A stretch of DNA of 64,000 nt, taken from positions 3,968,001-4,032,000 of the forward strand of contig CP036290.1 in the NCBI GenBank assembly GCA_007750655.1, given 5' to 3'. This DNA is from Rohdeia mirabilis. GTDB taxonomy: Bacteria > Planctomycetota > UBA1135 > GCA-002686595. A program made the position numbers and the translations under genes. Positions 21,112-29,476 of the stretch are shown piece by piece; positions within the stretch are counted from its first letter, which is position 1, and every line of letters begins with the position of its first letter. The notes beneath the pieces are model-generated. The model saw only the letters and a list, made by a program, of their open reading frames with translations, was not told the origin of the DNA and ran no database searches.

Positions 21112-23784
21112 TCACAGACCGGCCACGTTGCTCTCGAGCAGCGCCAACTCCTCGCGCTGCTCCTCGAGCTTCAGTCGATCGCTCGCGACCACTTCCTCGT
21201 CCGCATTGGCCAGGTAGCCCTTGTTCTGGAGCTTCTTCTCCAGACCGCCGATCGCGCCGGCGAGCTTCTTCGCGCGGCGCTCCAGCGTCTCCTTGAGGGC
21301 CGCGGTGTCCACGTCGTCGCCCAAGGTCACGAAGACCTGGATGGCGCCGGCCACTGCCGCGGCCGAACCCGCCGGCCGCGCGAGGTCCGCGCCGACTGCG
21401 AGGCTACCGAGATGCGCGAGTGCGAGCAGCCGCTCGCGCGAGGCCTCGAGCACCTCGAGGTCCTCGGCACGCGGCGACGTCACGAACGCCTCGAGCGGCT
21501 TGCGATCGCCGATCGTCGTCATCGCGCGAATGCTGCGCACGGCGCCGACGACGGCCTGCAACGTGCCGAGGCGCGCTTCGGCGTCCGCGTCGCGCACGAG
21601 CCCTTCGCCCGTCGGCCACGCCGTGCGTACGAGCATCGCGCCCGGCGTCTCGCCCAGCGTCTCGTGCAGCGCGTCCCACAGGACCTCGGTCTGGAACGGC
21701 GTGAACGGGTGCAGCAGTGCGAGCGTCTCCTTCAGAACGCGCGCGAGCGTTCCACGCGCCGCGCGCGCCGAGTCGTCGTCACCCTCGAGACGACTCTTGA
21801 CGAGTTCGACGTACCAGTCGCAGAAGTCGTTCCAGACGAAGCGGTACAGGCGGCTGGCCGCGTCGTTGAAGTGGTAGCCGTCCAGTTCGTTCGTGACGCC
21901 CTCGACGGTCTCGGCCAGGCGCGACAGGATCCAGCGGTCCTCGAGTGCGGTGGCGCTGGCGGACGTTCCATCCGTCCGCTCGCCGCCCATCTGACCCAAG
22001 ACGAAGCGCGCGGCGTTCCAGATCTTGTTGGTGAAGCGACGCCCCTCCTCGAAGCGGTTCTCCGACAGGCGCACGTCCTGACCCTCGCGCGTGAGCATCA
22101 TCAGCGAGTAGCGCATCGCGTCCGCGCCGTACTGTTGGATCACGTCGAGCGGATCGATGCCGTTGCCCGCGCTCTTGCTCATGCGCTTGCCGCTCGAGTC
22201 GAGCACCGTCGCGTGGACGTTGCAGACGCCGAACGCGACGCGCTTCTCAGCGGGCAGGTGGTCCATGAACTCGTATCCGGCCATGATCATCCGCGCCACC
22301 CACAGGTAGATGATCTCGCGCGCTGTCGAGAGGAAGTGCGTCGGGTAGAAGCGTTCGAGATCGGCGGTCCGGTCCGGCCAACCGAGCGTCGCGAACGGCC
22401 ACAGCCAACTCGACGCCCAGGTGTCGAGCACGTCCGCGTCCTGCCGCACGATCGGCTTGCCGGTCGTCGGGTGCGCGGAGCCGATCTCGAGGTCCTCGCG
22501 ACTGCCCGCGGGCACGCCGTCCTCGTCGTACCAGATCGGGATCTGGTGCCCCCACCAGAGCTGACGGCTGATGCACCAGTCCTGGACGTTCTCGAGCCAG
22601 TCGAGATAGACCTTCTTCCAGCGCGCCGGCCGAAACTCCAGCGCGCCTTCGTTGGCGGCGCGGATCGCGGGCTCGGCCAGTTCCTTCATCTTCACGAACC
22701 ACTGCTCGCTGACGAGCGGCTCGATCACGCTCTTGCTGCGATCGGACAGCGGCACCGAGTGCTTGATGTCCTCGATCCTCACCAGCAACCCGAGCTCGTC
22801 CATCCCCTTCACGACCTCGTCGCGCGCCTTCTCGCGCGACAGTCCGCCGAAGCGACCCGCCTCGTCGTTGAGCGTGCCGTCCTTGTGCAGGATCGTGATG
22901 ATCGGGAGGTTGTGGCGCGCACCGCGCTCGTAGTCGGCCGGATCGTGACCGGGCGTGACCTTGACCGCGCCCGTGCCGTACTTCGGGTCGACCGACTCGT
23001 CCGCGACGATCGGGATCAGGCGATCCATGAACGGCAGGCGCACCTTCCGTCCGACCAAGCGCCCGTAGCGCTCGTCGTCGGGGTGCACGGCGACGCCGGT
23101 GTCGCCGAGCATGGTCTCCGGCCGCGTCGTGGCCACGACGATGCGCTCGTCCGTGCCGTCGACCGGGTACGCGAGGTGCCACAGCTTGCCCTTGCGCTCG
23201 ACGTTCTCGATCTCGTCGTCGCTGATCGCCGTCTGCAGCACGCAGTCCCAGTTGACGATGCGCGCGCCGCGGTAGATCAGCCCCTTCTCCCACAGACGCA
23301 GGAACGACTCACGCACCGCGCGCGACAGCTCCGGGTCCATGGTGAACGCCGTCCGCGACCAGTCGCACGACGCACCGAGTCGGCGGTACTGTTCGAGGAT
23401 CGCGTTGCCGTGGTGTTCCTTCCACTCGAAGACGCGCTCGAGGAAGGCTTCGCGCCCGAGGTCGTGGCGCGTCTTGCCCTCCTCGGCGAAGAGCTTCTTC
23501 TCGACCACGGCCTGGGTCGCGATGCCCGCGTGGTCGGTGCCCGGCACCCACAGCGCGTCGCGTCCCTGCATGCGCCGGAAGCGGATCACGATGTCCTGGA
23601 TCGTGCCGTTCAGCGCGTGCCCCATGTGCAGCACGCCCGTCACGTTCGGCGGCGGGATCATGATCACGAACGGCTCCGCTCCCTCCGGCTTCTCGGCGGG
23701 CGGCGTGAAGGCCTTCGTGTCCAGCCAGCGCTGGTAGATCGCGGCTTCGTGTTCGTGCGGGTCGTAGCGGCTCGAGAGTTCCAT
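21112..23784 (-). CDS. valS: Valyl-tRNA synthetase
   Basis: This 890-residue class I synthetase charges tRNA-Val. The N-terminus ELSSRYDPHEHEAAIYQRWL leads to PPPNVTGVLHMGHALNGTIQD, where HMGH is the HIGH signature. WVPGTDHAGIATQAVVEK and the editing domain (TTRPETMLGDTGVAVHPDDERY) follow, and RMSKSAGNGIDPLDV near residue 535 is the KMSKS loop. An anticodon-binding domain follows, and the last 65 residues form the charged coiled coil (RRAKKLAGAIGGLEKKLQNKGYLANADEEVV) typical of bacterial ValRS. The ATG at 23782-23784 gives the family start; the open frame upstream is arginine-rich noise. No T-box or tRNA-like leader was seen. Confidence 0.97.
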   Translation of the reverse strand: MELSSRYDPHEHEAAIYQRWLDTKAFTPPAEKPEGAEPFVIMIPPPNVTGVLHMGHALNGTIQDIVIRFRRMQGRDALWVPGTDHAGIATQAVVEKKLFAEEGKTRHDLGREAFLERVFEWKEHHGNAILEQYRRLGASCDWSRTAFTMDPELSRAVRESFLRLWEKGLIYRGARIVNWDCVLQTAISDDEIENVERKGKLWHLAYPVDGTDERIVVATTRPETMLGDTGVAVHPDDERYGRLVGRKVRLPFMDRLIPIVADESVDPKYGTGAVKVTPGHDPADYERGARHNLPIITILHKDGTLNDEAGRFGGLSREKARDEVVKGMDELGLLVRIEDIKHSVPLSDRSKSVIEPLVSEQWFVKMKELAEPAIRAANEGALEFRPARWKKVYLDWLENVQDWCISRQLWWGHQIPIWYDEDGVPAGSREDLEIGSAHPTTGKPIVRQDADVLDTWASSWLWPFATLGWPDRTADLERFYPTHFLSTAREIIYLWVARMIMAGYEFMDHLPAEKRVAFGVCNVHATVLDSSGKRMSKSAGNGIDPLDVIQQYGADAMRYSLMMLTREGQDVRLSENRFEEGRRFTNKIWNAARFVLGQMGGERTDGTSASATALEDRWILSRLAETVEGVTNELDGYHFNDAASRLYRFVWNDFCDWYVELVKSRLEGDDDSARAARGTLARVLKETLALLHPFTPFQTEVLWDALHETLGETPGAMLVRTAWPTGEGLVRDADAEARLGTLQAVVGAVRSIRAMTTIGDRKPLEAFVTSPRAEDLEVLEASRERLLALAHLGSLAVGADLARPAGSAAAVAGAIQVFVTLGDDVDTAALKETLERRAKKLAGAIGGLEKKLQNKGYLANADEEVVASDRLKLEEQREELALLESNVAGL

Positions 23785-23882
23785 GGATCGCGTCGGCGCG
23801 GCGTTTCGGGGGCGAACGGGCGAGCCACGATGGCGCCGGCGCCGGAGCCGGTCAAGGACGCCCGCCGGTCGCCGCCCGCCGT

Positions 23883-24806
23883 TCAATCGACGCGCGATCG
23901 ATTCCAACCGTCGCCGAGCAACAGGCGCGCGCGCTCGGACGCGAGGCACACGTCGGCGGGACGCTCGGCTGCGAGACCCAGAGCCGCCCGTGGAGCCGCG
24001 CGTACGGCGCCGGTTCCGGGGCCCGCGGCGTCGAGACCTGCTGCCGCCAGGACCTCGAACCCGAACTCGGCGCGCGAGAGCCGTCGCTCGCCGCCCAGGT
24101 GCACGATCCCGCTCGCTGCCCGGTCGAGCAGGCGCACCAGGGCCCGCGCCGCCAGGTCCACGTCGAGCGGCGTGCGCCACTCGTCGTCGAACAGGGTCAC
24201 GTCCCGCCCGGCCCGACAGGCGGCGAGCAGCCCGTCCGACGCGCCGAGGCCCCGCCCGCGGCTGTCCCCGTAGAGCAGCGGCAGGCGCGCGACCAGTGCC
24301 TGTGGGCAGGCCGCGAGGACCGCCGCCTCGCCAGCGGCCTTGGTCCGGGCGTAGACGCCGAGCGGGGCGACCGGGTCCGACTCGCGGCGGCCACCGGCGG
24401 GCAGGACGCGATCGGGTGCTTCGCCACCGAAGACCAGATCGGTCGAGACGTGCACGAGCCGCGCGCCGTGGCGCTCGCACCAGCGGGCGACCTCGGCCGG
24501 CAGCTCCGTGTTGAGCCGCTCGGCGCGCGCGGGGTCGGCCTCGCAGTCGCCGCCGCGCGCGAGAGCAGCGACGCACAGGACCGCGCCGGGGCGATGCAGG
24601 TCGAGCGCGGACTCGACGGCGCCGGGAACACTGCCGTCCACGGGGCGAGGCACGAGCCCGGCGGCCTCGAACGGGCGAGGCCCGGCGGCGACGACCGAAC
24701 CGCACGCGTGGGCGGCGCGTCGCGCGAGGAGCGCCTCGACGACGGCGCGTCCGAGGAAACCGCTGGTCCCGAGCACGAACGTCGGAGCTTCGCTGGCCGG
24801 CTGCAT
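23883..24806 (-). CDS. RmlD-like NAD(P)-dependent sugar reductase (dTDP-4-dehydrorhamnose reductase family)
   Basis: This 307-residue extended short-chain dehydrogenase has the nucleotide-binding motif LGTSGFLGRAVVEALL at the N-terminus. Further on are LVHVSTDLVFGG and the catalytic YARTKAAGEAAVL (YxxxK). The RmlD-style second half has RLPLLYGDS, DDEWRTPLDVDLAARALVRLL and IVHLGGERRLSRAEFGFEVL. RmlD proteins reduce dTDP-4-keto-rhamnose; related proteins act on other nucleotide sugars or on methionine adenosyltransferase. Without rmlA-C nearby the substrate is open. It lies 98 bases upstream of valS on the same strand, so the two may be co-transcribed. The ATG at 24804-24806 is preceded by TACGAAT, a weak -10 candidate. 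Confidence 0.82.
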   Translation of the reverse strand: MQPASEAPTFVLGTSGFLGRAVVEALLARRAAHACGSVVAAGPRPFEAAGLVPRPVDGSVPGAVESALDLHRPGAVLCVAALARGGDCEADPARAERLNTELPAEVARWCERHGARLVHVSTDLVFGGEAPDRVLPAGGRRESDPVAPLGVYARTKAAGEAAVLAACPQALVARLPLLYGDSRGRGLGASDGLLAACRAGRDVTLFDDEWRTPLDVDLAARALVRLLDRAASGIVHLGGERRLSRAEFGFEVLAAAGLDAAGPGTGAVRAAPRAALGLAAERPADVCLASERARLLLGDGWNRSRVD

Positions 24807-24923
24807 GGCCCGCGATTCGTACCATCCCAGACCCCGCCACCGAACTCGAGTCGCGCGGGAACCTCTGACTCGACGACCGCGCCAGCCCGTGCGGGCCGCG
24901 TTCCCCCCCAGCCCGAGCCGACC

Positions 24924-25814
24924 GTGAACCACGCGCCCCTTCCCTACCGCCGTGCTCTGGTCGTGGCCAATCCCATCGCGGGTCGCGGTCGCGCCGCCGC
25001 CGCCGCGCGCGAGCTCACCGACGGCTTCACGCGCTGTGGCCTCGAGAGCGAGGTGCACCTGACGACCGCTCGGCGCGACGGCTGGGACCGCGTGCACAGC
25101 ATGCCCGACGACGTCGACCTCGTCGTCGCGGTCGGCGGCGACGGCACGCTGCGCGAGATCCTCTCGGGCCTGGTCGGACGGGACGTCGCGGTCGCACAGT
25201 TGCCGATGGGCACCGCGAACGTCCTGGCGAAGGACGCGCGCCTGCCGCTGGACGTCGATGGCCTGATCGAACTGGTGCGCTCGGGCTCGACGTCGATCCT
25301 CGACACGGCCGAGGTGAACGGCGAACTGACGTTCCTCTGCGTCGGCGTCGGCTTCGACGGCGCGTGCGTCGCGGAGGTCGAGCGCCGTCGCAAGGGGCCG
25401 ATCACCAAGCTCGACTACGTGACCGCGGGACTGCGCGTGCTCGCGAGCTACCGCCAGCCGCGCCTTCAGCTCGAGGTCGACGGCGCACCGATCGACGGCG
25501 ACTTCGGTTTCGTGCTGGTCAGCAACGTGCGCGAGTACGGCGCGGTCTTCGGCCTCTCGTCGCTGTGCCGCCGCGACGACCAGCGCGCCGAGGTCTACGC
25601 CGTGCGCAACGCGAGTCGCTTCGGGTTGGCGCGCATGGCGACGACCGCGATCCTGCGCGAGCTGCCCGGCAAGGCCGCCGAGTTCTGGCAGGCCGGGCAC
25701 GTGCGGGTGCGCGCCGCGGACGACGTGGCCTGGCAGATCGACGGCGACCTGGGCGGACACGGCTCCGTGGACTACGCGTTCGGCGGACAGCGCTTCCGGC
25801 TCGTCTCGCCCTGA
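24924..25814 (+). CDS. Diacylglycerol/lipid kinase family protein (DAGK catalytic domain)
   Basis: This 296-residue protein begins RRALVVANPIAGRGRAAAAA, contains the nucleotide-binding GGDGTLREILSGL (GGDGT motif, about residue 75) and PMGTANVLAKDARLP, and has a C-terminal beta-sandwich domain (LEVDGAPIDGDFGFVLVSN...WQIDGDLGG). This is the YegS/BmrU/LCB5 lipid kinase family, which phosphorylates diacylglycerol or related lipids at the membrane face. Only a GTG start (24924-24926) gives the family's N-terminus; the next ATG would remove the first motif. A plausible partner is the phosphatidate pathway (cdsA is in this window at 33 kb). It shares its upstream region with the divergent RmlD-like gene. 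Confidence 0.88.
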   Translation: MNHAPLPYRRALVVANPIAGRGRAAAAARELTDGFTRCGLESEVHLTTARRDGWDRVHSMPDDVDLVVAVGGDGTLREILSGLVGRDVAVAQLPMGTANVLAKDARLPLDVDGLIELVRSGSTSILDTAEVNGELTFLCVGVGFDGACVAEVERRRKGPITKLDYVTAGLRVLASYRQPRLQLEVDGAPIDGDFGFVLVSNVREYGAVFGLSSLCRRDDQRAEVYAVRNASRFGLARMATTAILRELPGKAAEFWQAGHVRVRAADDVAWQIDGDLGGHGSVDYAFGGQRFRLVSP

Positions 25815-25922
25815 TCGGCGGCGGTTGGCGAGACCCGTGAGCGAGGGCGAGGGCCGAGTCCGCCGCGGCGCTCCACCCGCCCGAGCCTTGCCAGCCCGCC
25901 GCCCGTGCGCCACGCTGCGCCC

Positions 25923-26759
25923 ATGACCTCCGAGAAGACCGCCCGCACGCTGCGGACGAAGGACGCCGAACTGGGCGGCGCGCGCCCCTTCCTCTTCGCC
26001 GGGCCGTGCGTCCTCGAGAGCGAGGTGCGCACCCGCGAGATCGCCGGGGCCCTGAACGAGATCGCGGGCGAGCGCGGCGTCGACCTGGTCTTCAAGGCCA
26101 GCTTCGACAAGGCCAATCGCACCAAGTCCACGTCGGGTCGCGGGCCGGGCCTCGAGGCCGGACTCGAACTGTTGTCGGGCGTGCGCGCCGAGTTCGGACG
26201 TCCGACGCTGACCGACGTGCACCTGCCGGAGCAGTGCGCGCTCGCGGCGGCCCACGTGGACGTGCTGCAGATCCCCGCGTTCCTGTGCCGCCAGACCGAC
26301 CTCCTGCTCGCGGCGGGATCGAGCGGTGCGGCCGTGAACGTGAAGAAGGGTCAGTTCCTCGCGCCCTGGGACATGGGGCACGCCGTCGAGAAGCTGCGCG
26401 CCGGCGGCGGTTCGTCGATCAGCGTCTGCGAGCGCGGAACGACGTTCGGCTACGGGCGACTCGTCGTCGACATGACCGGCTTCGAGGACCTCGCCGCGCT
26501 CGGTGTGCCGGTCGTCTTCGACGCGACGCACTCGGTCCAACGGCCGGGCGGCGCGGACGGGACGACGGGCGGCAACCGCGATCTCGCACCGCTGCTCGCG
26601 CGCGCGGCGGCGGCCACGGGAATGGTCGACGGGTTCTTCTTCGAGGTACACCCGGACCCGGACAGCTCGCCGTCCGACGGCCCGAACATGATCCGGCTCG
26701 CCGACTTCCCGAGCGTGCTCGACGGCGTGCTCGCGGTCTGGGACGCGGCGCGGCGCTGA
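25923..26759 (+). CDS. kdsA: 3-deoxy-8-phosphooctulonate synthase (Kdo-8-phosphate synthase)
   Basis: This 278-residue enzyme condenses arabinose-5-phosphate with phosphoenolpyruvate to Kdo-8-phosphate, a precursor of lipopolysaccharide inner core. Family text is clear: LFAGPCVLESEV, VFKASFDKANRTKSTSGRGPG, LTDVHLPEQC, DVLQIPAFLCRQTDLLLAA, VNVKKGQFLAPWDM, CERGTTFGYGRLVVDM, VVFDATHSVQRPGG and FFEVHPDPDSSPSDGPNMI. The residue before KGQFLAPWDM is a lysine and the CERG motif keeps its cysteine, as in metal-type enzymes, but I cannot decide metal dependence with certainty. It lies 108 bases after the lipid kinase on the same strand, and no other Kdo gene is nearby. It shows that the organism probably makes Kdo-type lipopolysaccharide. 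Confidence 0.96.
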   Translation: MTSEKTARTLRTKDAELGGARPFLFAGPCVLESEVRTREIAGALNEIAGERGVDLVFKASFDKANRTKSTSGRGPGLEAGLELLSGVRAEFGRPTLTDVHLPEQCALAAAHVDVLQIPAFLCRQTDLLLAAGSSGAAVNVKKGQFLAPWDMGHAVEKLRAGGGSSISVCERGTTFGYGRLVVDMTGFEDLAALGVPVVFDATHSVQRPGGADGTTGGNRDLAPLLARAAAATGMVDGFFFEVHPDPDSSPSDGPNMIRLADFPSVLDGVLAVWDAARR

Positions 26760-26791
26760 GGTCGCAGGCCCGTCGAGCGCTCGGGCCGTCC

Positions 26792-26845
26792 CGAACGCGC
26801 GCGGGGGCGCGGCGACTTCGCGGTCGCCGCGCCCCCGCGCGTTCG
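26792..26845. terminator. Bidirectional terminator between kdsA and the radical SAM gene
   Basis: A 22-bp near-perfect stem (left arm 26792-26816, right arm 26823-26845, with a two-base GC bulge on the left arm) closes a short TTCGCG-type loop. The arms read GAACGCGCG...GGCGAC and GTCGCC...CGCGCGTTC. It lies 33 bases after the kdsA stop and 18 bases after the stop of the convergent gene. Confidence 0.8.
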
Positions 26846-26862
26846 AACGGACCGTTCGCGGC

Positions 26863-28491
26863 TCAGGCGCCCTTGTTCATGACGGCCAACTTGCCGGCGT
26901 GCGTCTCGGGCTGGAGCTGCTGGTAGTCCTCGGACACGTCCTCCGCGGCGGCCTGACGCTGCCCGCTCATGCGGACGTACAGGTCGAAGAGCTTCTGCTC
27001 CACCGGGAACGTGTAGTTGCCGGTGCGCAAGCGCCAACCCGCGATGCGCGACATCGTGCGACGCACCCACTGACTGCCTTCCGACACGTGCATGTCGTAG
27101 AACGCCGCCGTGTTGTTGTAGCGACGCCACGTGTCGCGAATCGTGTCCGGCAGGGGCGTGTTCTGCGAGTTGTACTTGTACTCGAAGCAGTTGCCCCACT
27201 CGTCGAAGTCCTTCGGGGGCTGGTAGCCCATCTCGACGGCTCTGTCGTAGTCGACCGTGCCGGGGATCGGACGGAACGGATAGACCTCGGAGCCAGCGAT
27301 CGGATAGCGGTGCTTGATCGCGGCCGCCCAACGCAGCGTCTCCGCCATCGTCTCCTCGGTCTCACCGGGGTAACCGATGATCCAGAACGTGCCGGGAACG
27401 ATGCCGCGGTCGGCGAGCTTGCCGATCGCCGTCGGGATGTGACCGAGCGCGATCTTCTTGCCGATCTCGTTCTGCATGTTCTGGTCGCCGGTCTCGGCGC
27501 CCAGCCACAAGAGGTGGCACTGGCTGTCGCGCAACAGATCCAGCGTCTCTTCCTTGTAGCGCATGATCGTTTCGATCTCGATCGTGCCGTTCCAATGGAT
27601 GGGCACCTTCAGATCGATCAACGTCTCGCAGAACTCCTTGGTGCGTTTCTCGGCCACGCCGAAATTGGCGTCCTGGAAGCGCAGGACGTCGAACTTGAAG
27701 CGCTGCTGGAGTTCGGCGATCTCCTCCGCGAGTTCCTTGCCGCCGATCGCCTTCCAACGGCGCCCGGTGACGCGCGGTGAACAGCAGAACGTGCACGGCT
27801 CGGGGCAACCGAAGCTCGAGAAGTGACTGAAGCCACGCGGCGGGTTGGACGGTGTCCAGTGCCCGGGCAGCGGGAACCGGTGCCGAACCTTCATCTTGGT
27901 CGGCGTGGTCTGCAGGGTCGCGTAGCGCTCGTACTCGAGCAGGTGCCACGGAACGGGTTCGAAGCGCTCGAAGCCGACGACCTCGCGATGGTTCGTGTAG
28001 TGGACCTTGCCGTCGCGCAGGATCGCGAGCCCGTCGACCTTCTCGAGCGACTCGCCCGCGTCGATCGCCTGGACGACCTCGCGGAACGTCAGCTCGCCCT
28101 GACCGAGTCCGACCGCGTCGGCGATGCCGCCCTCGAGGTACATCTCGGGGATGACGCTGGGGAACCATCCGCCCCACACGATCGGGAGGTTCGGGTACCG
28201 CTCGCGCACGGCCTGGGCCACGACGAAGCCGTCGTAGACCTGGTAGCCGAGGATGCACGAACTGGCGAAGACGAGTGCACCGTCGCAGGCCTCGAGGACC
28301 TTGGCGATGTAGTCCGGCTCGATCATCGCGTCGATCAACACGACCTCGTAGCCGTCGGCGACGGGGCCGCTGGCGATCTGCAGCAGCTCGAGCGGAAGGA
28401 GGTCCGCGCTGAAGACCTCGCCGCGGCCGGGATCGGCGCGGTGCGGGAGGAAGAGCACGACGCGACCTCGCGTCGGCGTCTGGGAGACCAT
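26863..28491 (-). CDS. B12-binding-domain radical SAM protein
   Basis: This 542-residue protein has an N-terminal cobalamin-binding-type Rossmann domain (VVLFLPHRADPG, PLELLQIASGPVADGYEVVLID, ALVFASSCILGYQVYDG, PIVWGGWFPSVIPEMYLEGG). The radical SAM domain follows, with the cluster motif CPEPCTFCC (Cx3Cx2C) near residue 235 and later RFQDANFGV, LWLGAETGDQNMQNEI and GTFWIIGYPGETEETM. The architecture matches the methyltransferases and rearranging enzymes related to BchE/HpnP, which use SAM, a 4Fe-4S cluster and often cobalamin. The substrate cannot be told from the sequence. The ATG at 28489-28491 sits directly before the first beta strand; the longer open frame upstream is arginine/proline-rich. 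It is alone on its strand, with a 241-base gap before the SufU-like gene. Confidence 0.88.
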   Translation of the reverse strand: MVSQTPTRGRVVLFLPHRADPGRGEVFSADLLPLELLQIASGPVADGYEVVLIDAMIEPDYIAKVLEACDGALVFASSCILGYQVYDGFVVAQAVRERYPNLPIVWGGWFPSVIPEMYLEGGIADAVGLGQGELTFREVVQAIDAGESLEKVDGLAILRDGKVHYTNHREVVGFERFEPVPWHLLEYERYATLQTTPTKMKVRHRFPLPGHWTPSNPPRGFSHFSSFGCPEPCTFCCSPRVTGRRWKAIGGKELAEEIAELQQRFKFDVLRFQDANFGVAEKRTKEFCETLIDLKVPIHWNGTIEIETIMRYKEETLDLLRDSQCHLLWLGAETGDQNMQNEIGKKIALGHIPTAIGKLADRGIVPGTFWIIGYPGETEETMAETLRWAAAIKHRYPIAGSEVYPFRPIPGTVDYDRAVEMGYQPPKDFDEWGNCFEYKYNSQNTPLPDTIRDTWRRYNNTAAFYDMHVSEGSQWVRRTMSRIAGWRLRTGNYTFPVEQKLFDLYVRMSGQRQAAAEDVSEDYQQLQPETHAGKLAVMNKGA

Positions 28492-28732
28492 GTGGAGCTT
28501 CGGAGGGGGGGAGCGGTTGCGTGCGAGACGCCTCGAGCGGCTACGAGGACACCTGGTGAGCGTGCCGGTGCGGGTGCGCCGATCGACGCGGGAGACAGGA
28601 TCGTCGCGGAAGCGTCGTCGCTCGAAGACTATCACGACCCCGGTTCCGCCGGAGTCTGGGGGCAGCCCCGAGCCGTGAAGGGCCGGGCGCAGCGCCTCGG
28701 TGGCCCGCGCCGCGCGCCGGGACCGCCGCCGC

Positions 28733-29122
28733 TCAGCCCCGGGCCGCCAGGACCTCGTCGAGGGCGCGCTGGAAGAGTCGGACCACGTGGGCGCGCGGCC
28801 GCGGCAGGCCGCCGGCGCGCTCGACCTCCTCGGCGAGGTCGGCGCCGCGCAGCTCGCCGAGCGGGCGCCCGCTCAGCCGCTCGCACAGGAACGAGGCCAC
28901 GGCCGTCACGGCCCAGCAGCCGCGCCCCTTGAAGCGCAGCTCGACCACGTCGGGCCGCAGGGGGTCGGGCGCGTCGCACCACAGCTCGAGCACGTCGCCG
29001 CAGGCGCCGTTCTCGACGCGCGCCACTCGCGCGGCCGCACCATCGAACGCACCGACCCGAAGCGGCGTCACGAGGTGCGAACGCCACGGTTCGGAAACAC
29101 TTTCCAGGTCGCGCGGATCCAC
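28733..29122 (-). CDS. SufU/NifU-like iron-sulfur scaffold family protein lacking one conserved cysteine
   Basis: This 129-residue protein follows the SufU/IscU N-domain plan. NGACGDVLELW corresponds to the first cysteine with its adjacent aspartate, and RFKGRGCWAVTAVASFLCERLSGRPLGEL corresponds to the second conserved cysteine. The third cysteine of the family (normally in RxxCAxLxW) would fall in PRAHVVRLFQRALDEVL, where no cysteine is present; another cysteine lies in SFLCERL. Genuine scaffolds or sulfur acceptors use all three, so activity is doubtful or altered. No cysteine desulfurase lies nearby. The start is GTG at 29120-29122, with TAGGAT six bases upstream, a leaderless-type arrangement. 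An ATG at 29128-29130 is out of frame. Confidence 0.72.
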   Translation of the reverse strand: MDPRDLESVSEPWRSHLVTPLRVGAFDGAAARVARVENGACGDVLELWCDAPDPLRPDVVELRFKGRGCWAVTAVASFLCERLSGRPLGELRGADLAEEVERAGGLPRPRAHVVRLFQRALDEVLAARG

Positions 29123-29128
29123 GCGCGC

Positions 29129-29134
29129 ATCCTA
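29129..29134 (-). promoter_or_regulatory. -10-like TAGGAT, leaderless-type position
   Basis: TAGGAT on the minus strand lies six bases before the GTG start of the SufU-like gene at 29122. Confidence 0.4.
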
Positions 29135-29220
29135 GGCGGGCGCGCCGAGATTCGCTCCGTCGGCAAGGGACACGGCGGCGAGGGTTTGTGTCGCTCGCGT
29201 CGGTTGTGGGTCGCTCCGAT

Positions 29221-29248
29221 TTGCCTCGCGCCTTTTCACGAGTATGTT
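29221..29248 (+). promoter_or_regulatory. Candidate promoter of the riboswitch transcript
   Basis: TTGCCT (29221-29226) and TATGTT (29243-29248) are separated by 16 bases, each matching four of six bases of the sigma-70 consensus. A start site near 29255 would place the riboswitch P1 stem within the first ten nucleotides of the RNA. The local drop in GC supports a promoter. Confidence 0.45.
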
Positions 29249-29260
29249 TCCGCGCCTCGA

Positions 29261-29361
29261 AGATGGCACCGAGAAGGGCAAACCCACCGTGAGGTGGGGA
29301 CGCAAAGCCACGGGCCCCTGACCGCAAGGGCATGGGTAGCCGGGTTACCGAAGAGCCGTCT
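29261..29361 (+). promoter_or_regulatory. Cyclic-di-GMP-I (GEMM-I) riboswitch aptamer
   Basis: The conserved elements of the GEMM-I aptamer appear in order. P1 left arm AGATGGC (29261-29267) pairs with GCCGTCT (29355-29361) with one wobble. GGGCAAACC follows. The P2 hairpin is CCCACC / GTGA / GGTGGG (29283-29298) with a GNRA tetraloop, then GGACGCAAAGCC. A second helical arm lies around GGGCCCC...GGGC, and the closing text is GGGTAGCCGGGTTACC. These match the tetraloop, junction and receptor segments of the class that binds cyclic di-GMP. The element points to the right on the plus strand. No convincing protein gene follows before the terminator at 29875-29908, so the regulated output is unclear. 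Identification is from recognised consensus, not a covariance-model score. Confidence 0.93.
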
Positions 29362-29438
29362 GGACCTTCCCGCACGTCATCCGAGAGGTCGGAAGCTTCG
29401 GCTTCCGCCGGTTTCGAATCCTTCATTCGGAAGATGTG

Positions 29439-29476
29439 CCCCCCTGGTCGAGATCGGGAGTTCTCGGCCGGGGGGG
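29439..29476 (+). promoter_or_regulatory. Strong stem-loop 78 nt after the riboswitch, candidate expression platform
   Basis: CCCCCCTGGTCGAGA (29439-29453) pairs with TCTCGGCCGGGGGGG (29462-29476), 15 bp with two G-U pairs, around an eight-base loop. No T-tract follows, so it is not a classical intrinsic terminator. It could be an RNA-level switch target or a processing site. Confidence 0.4.
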
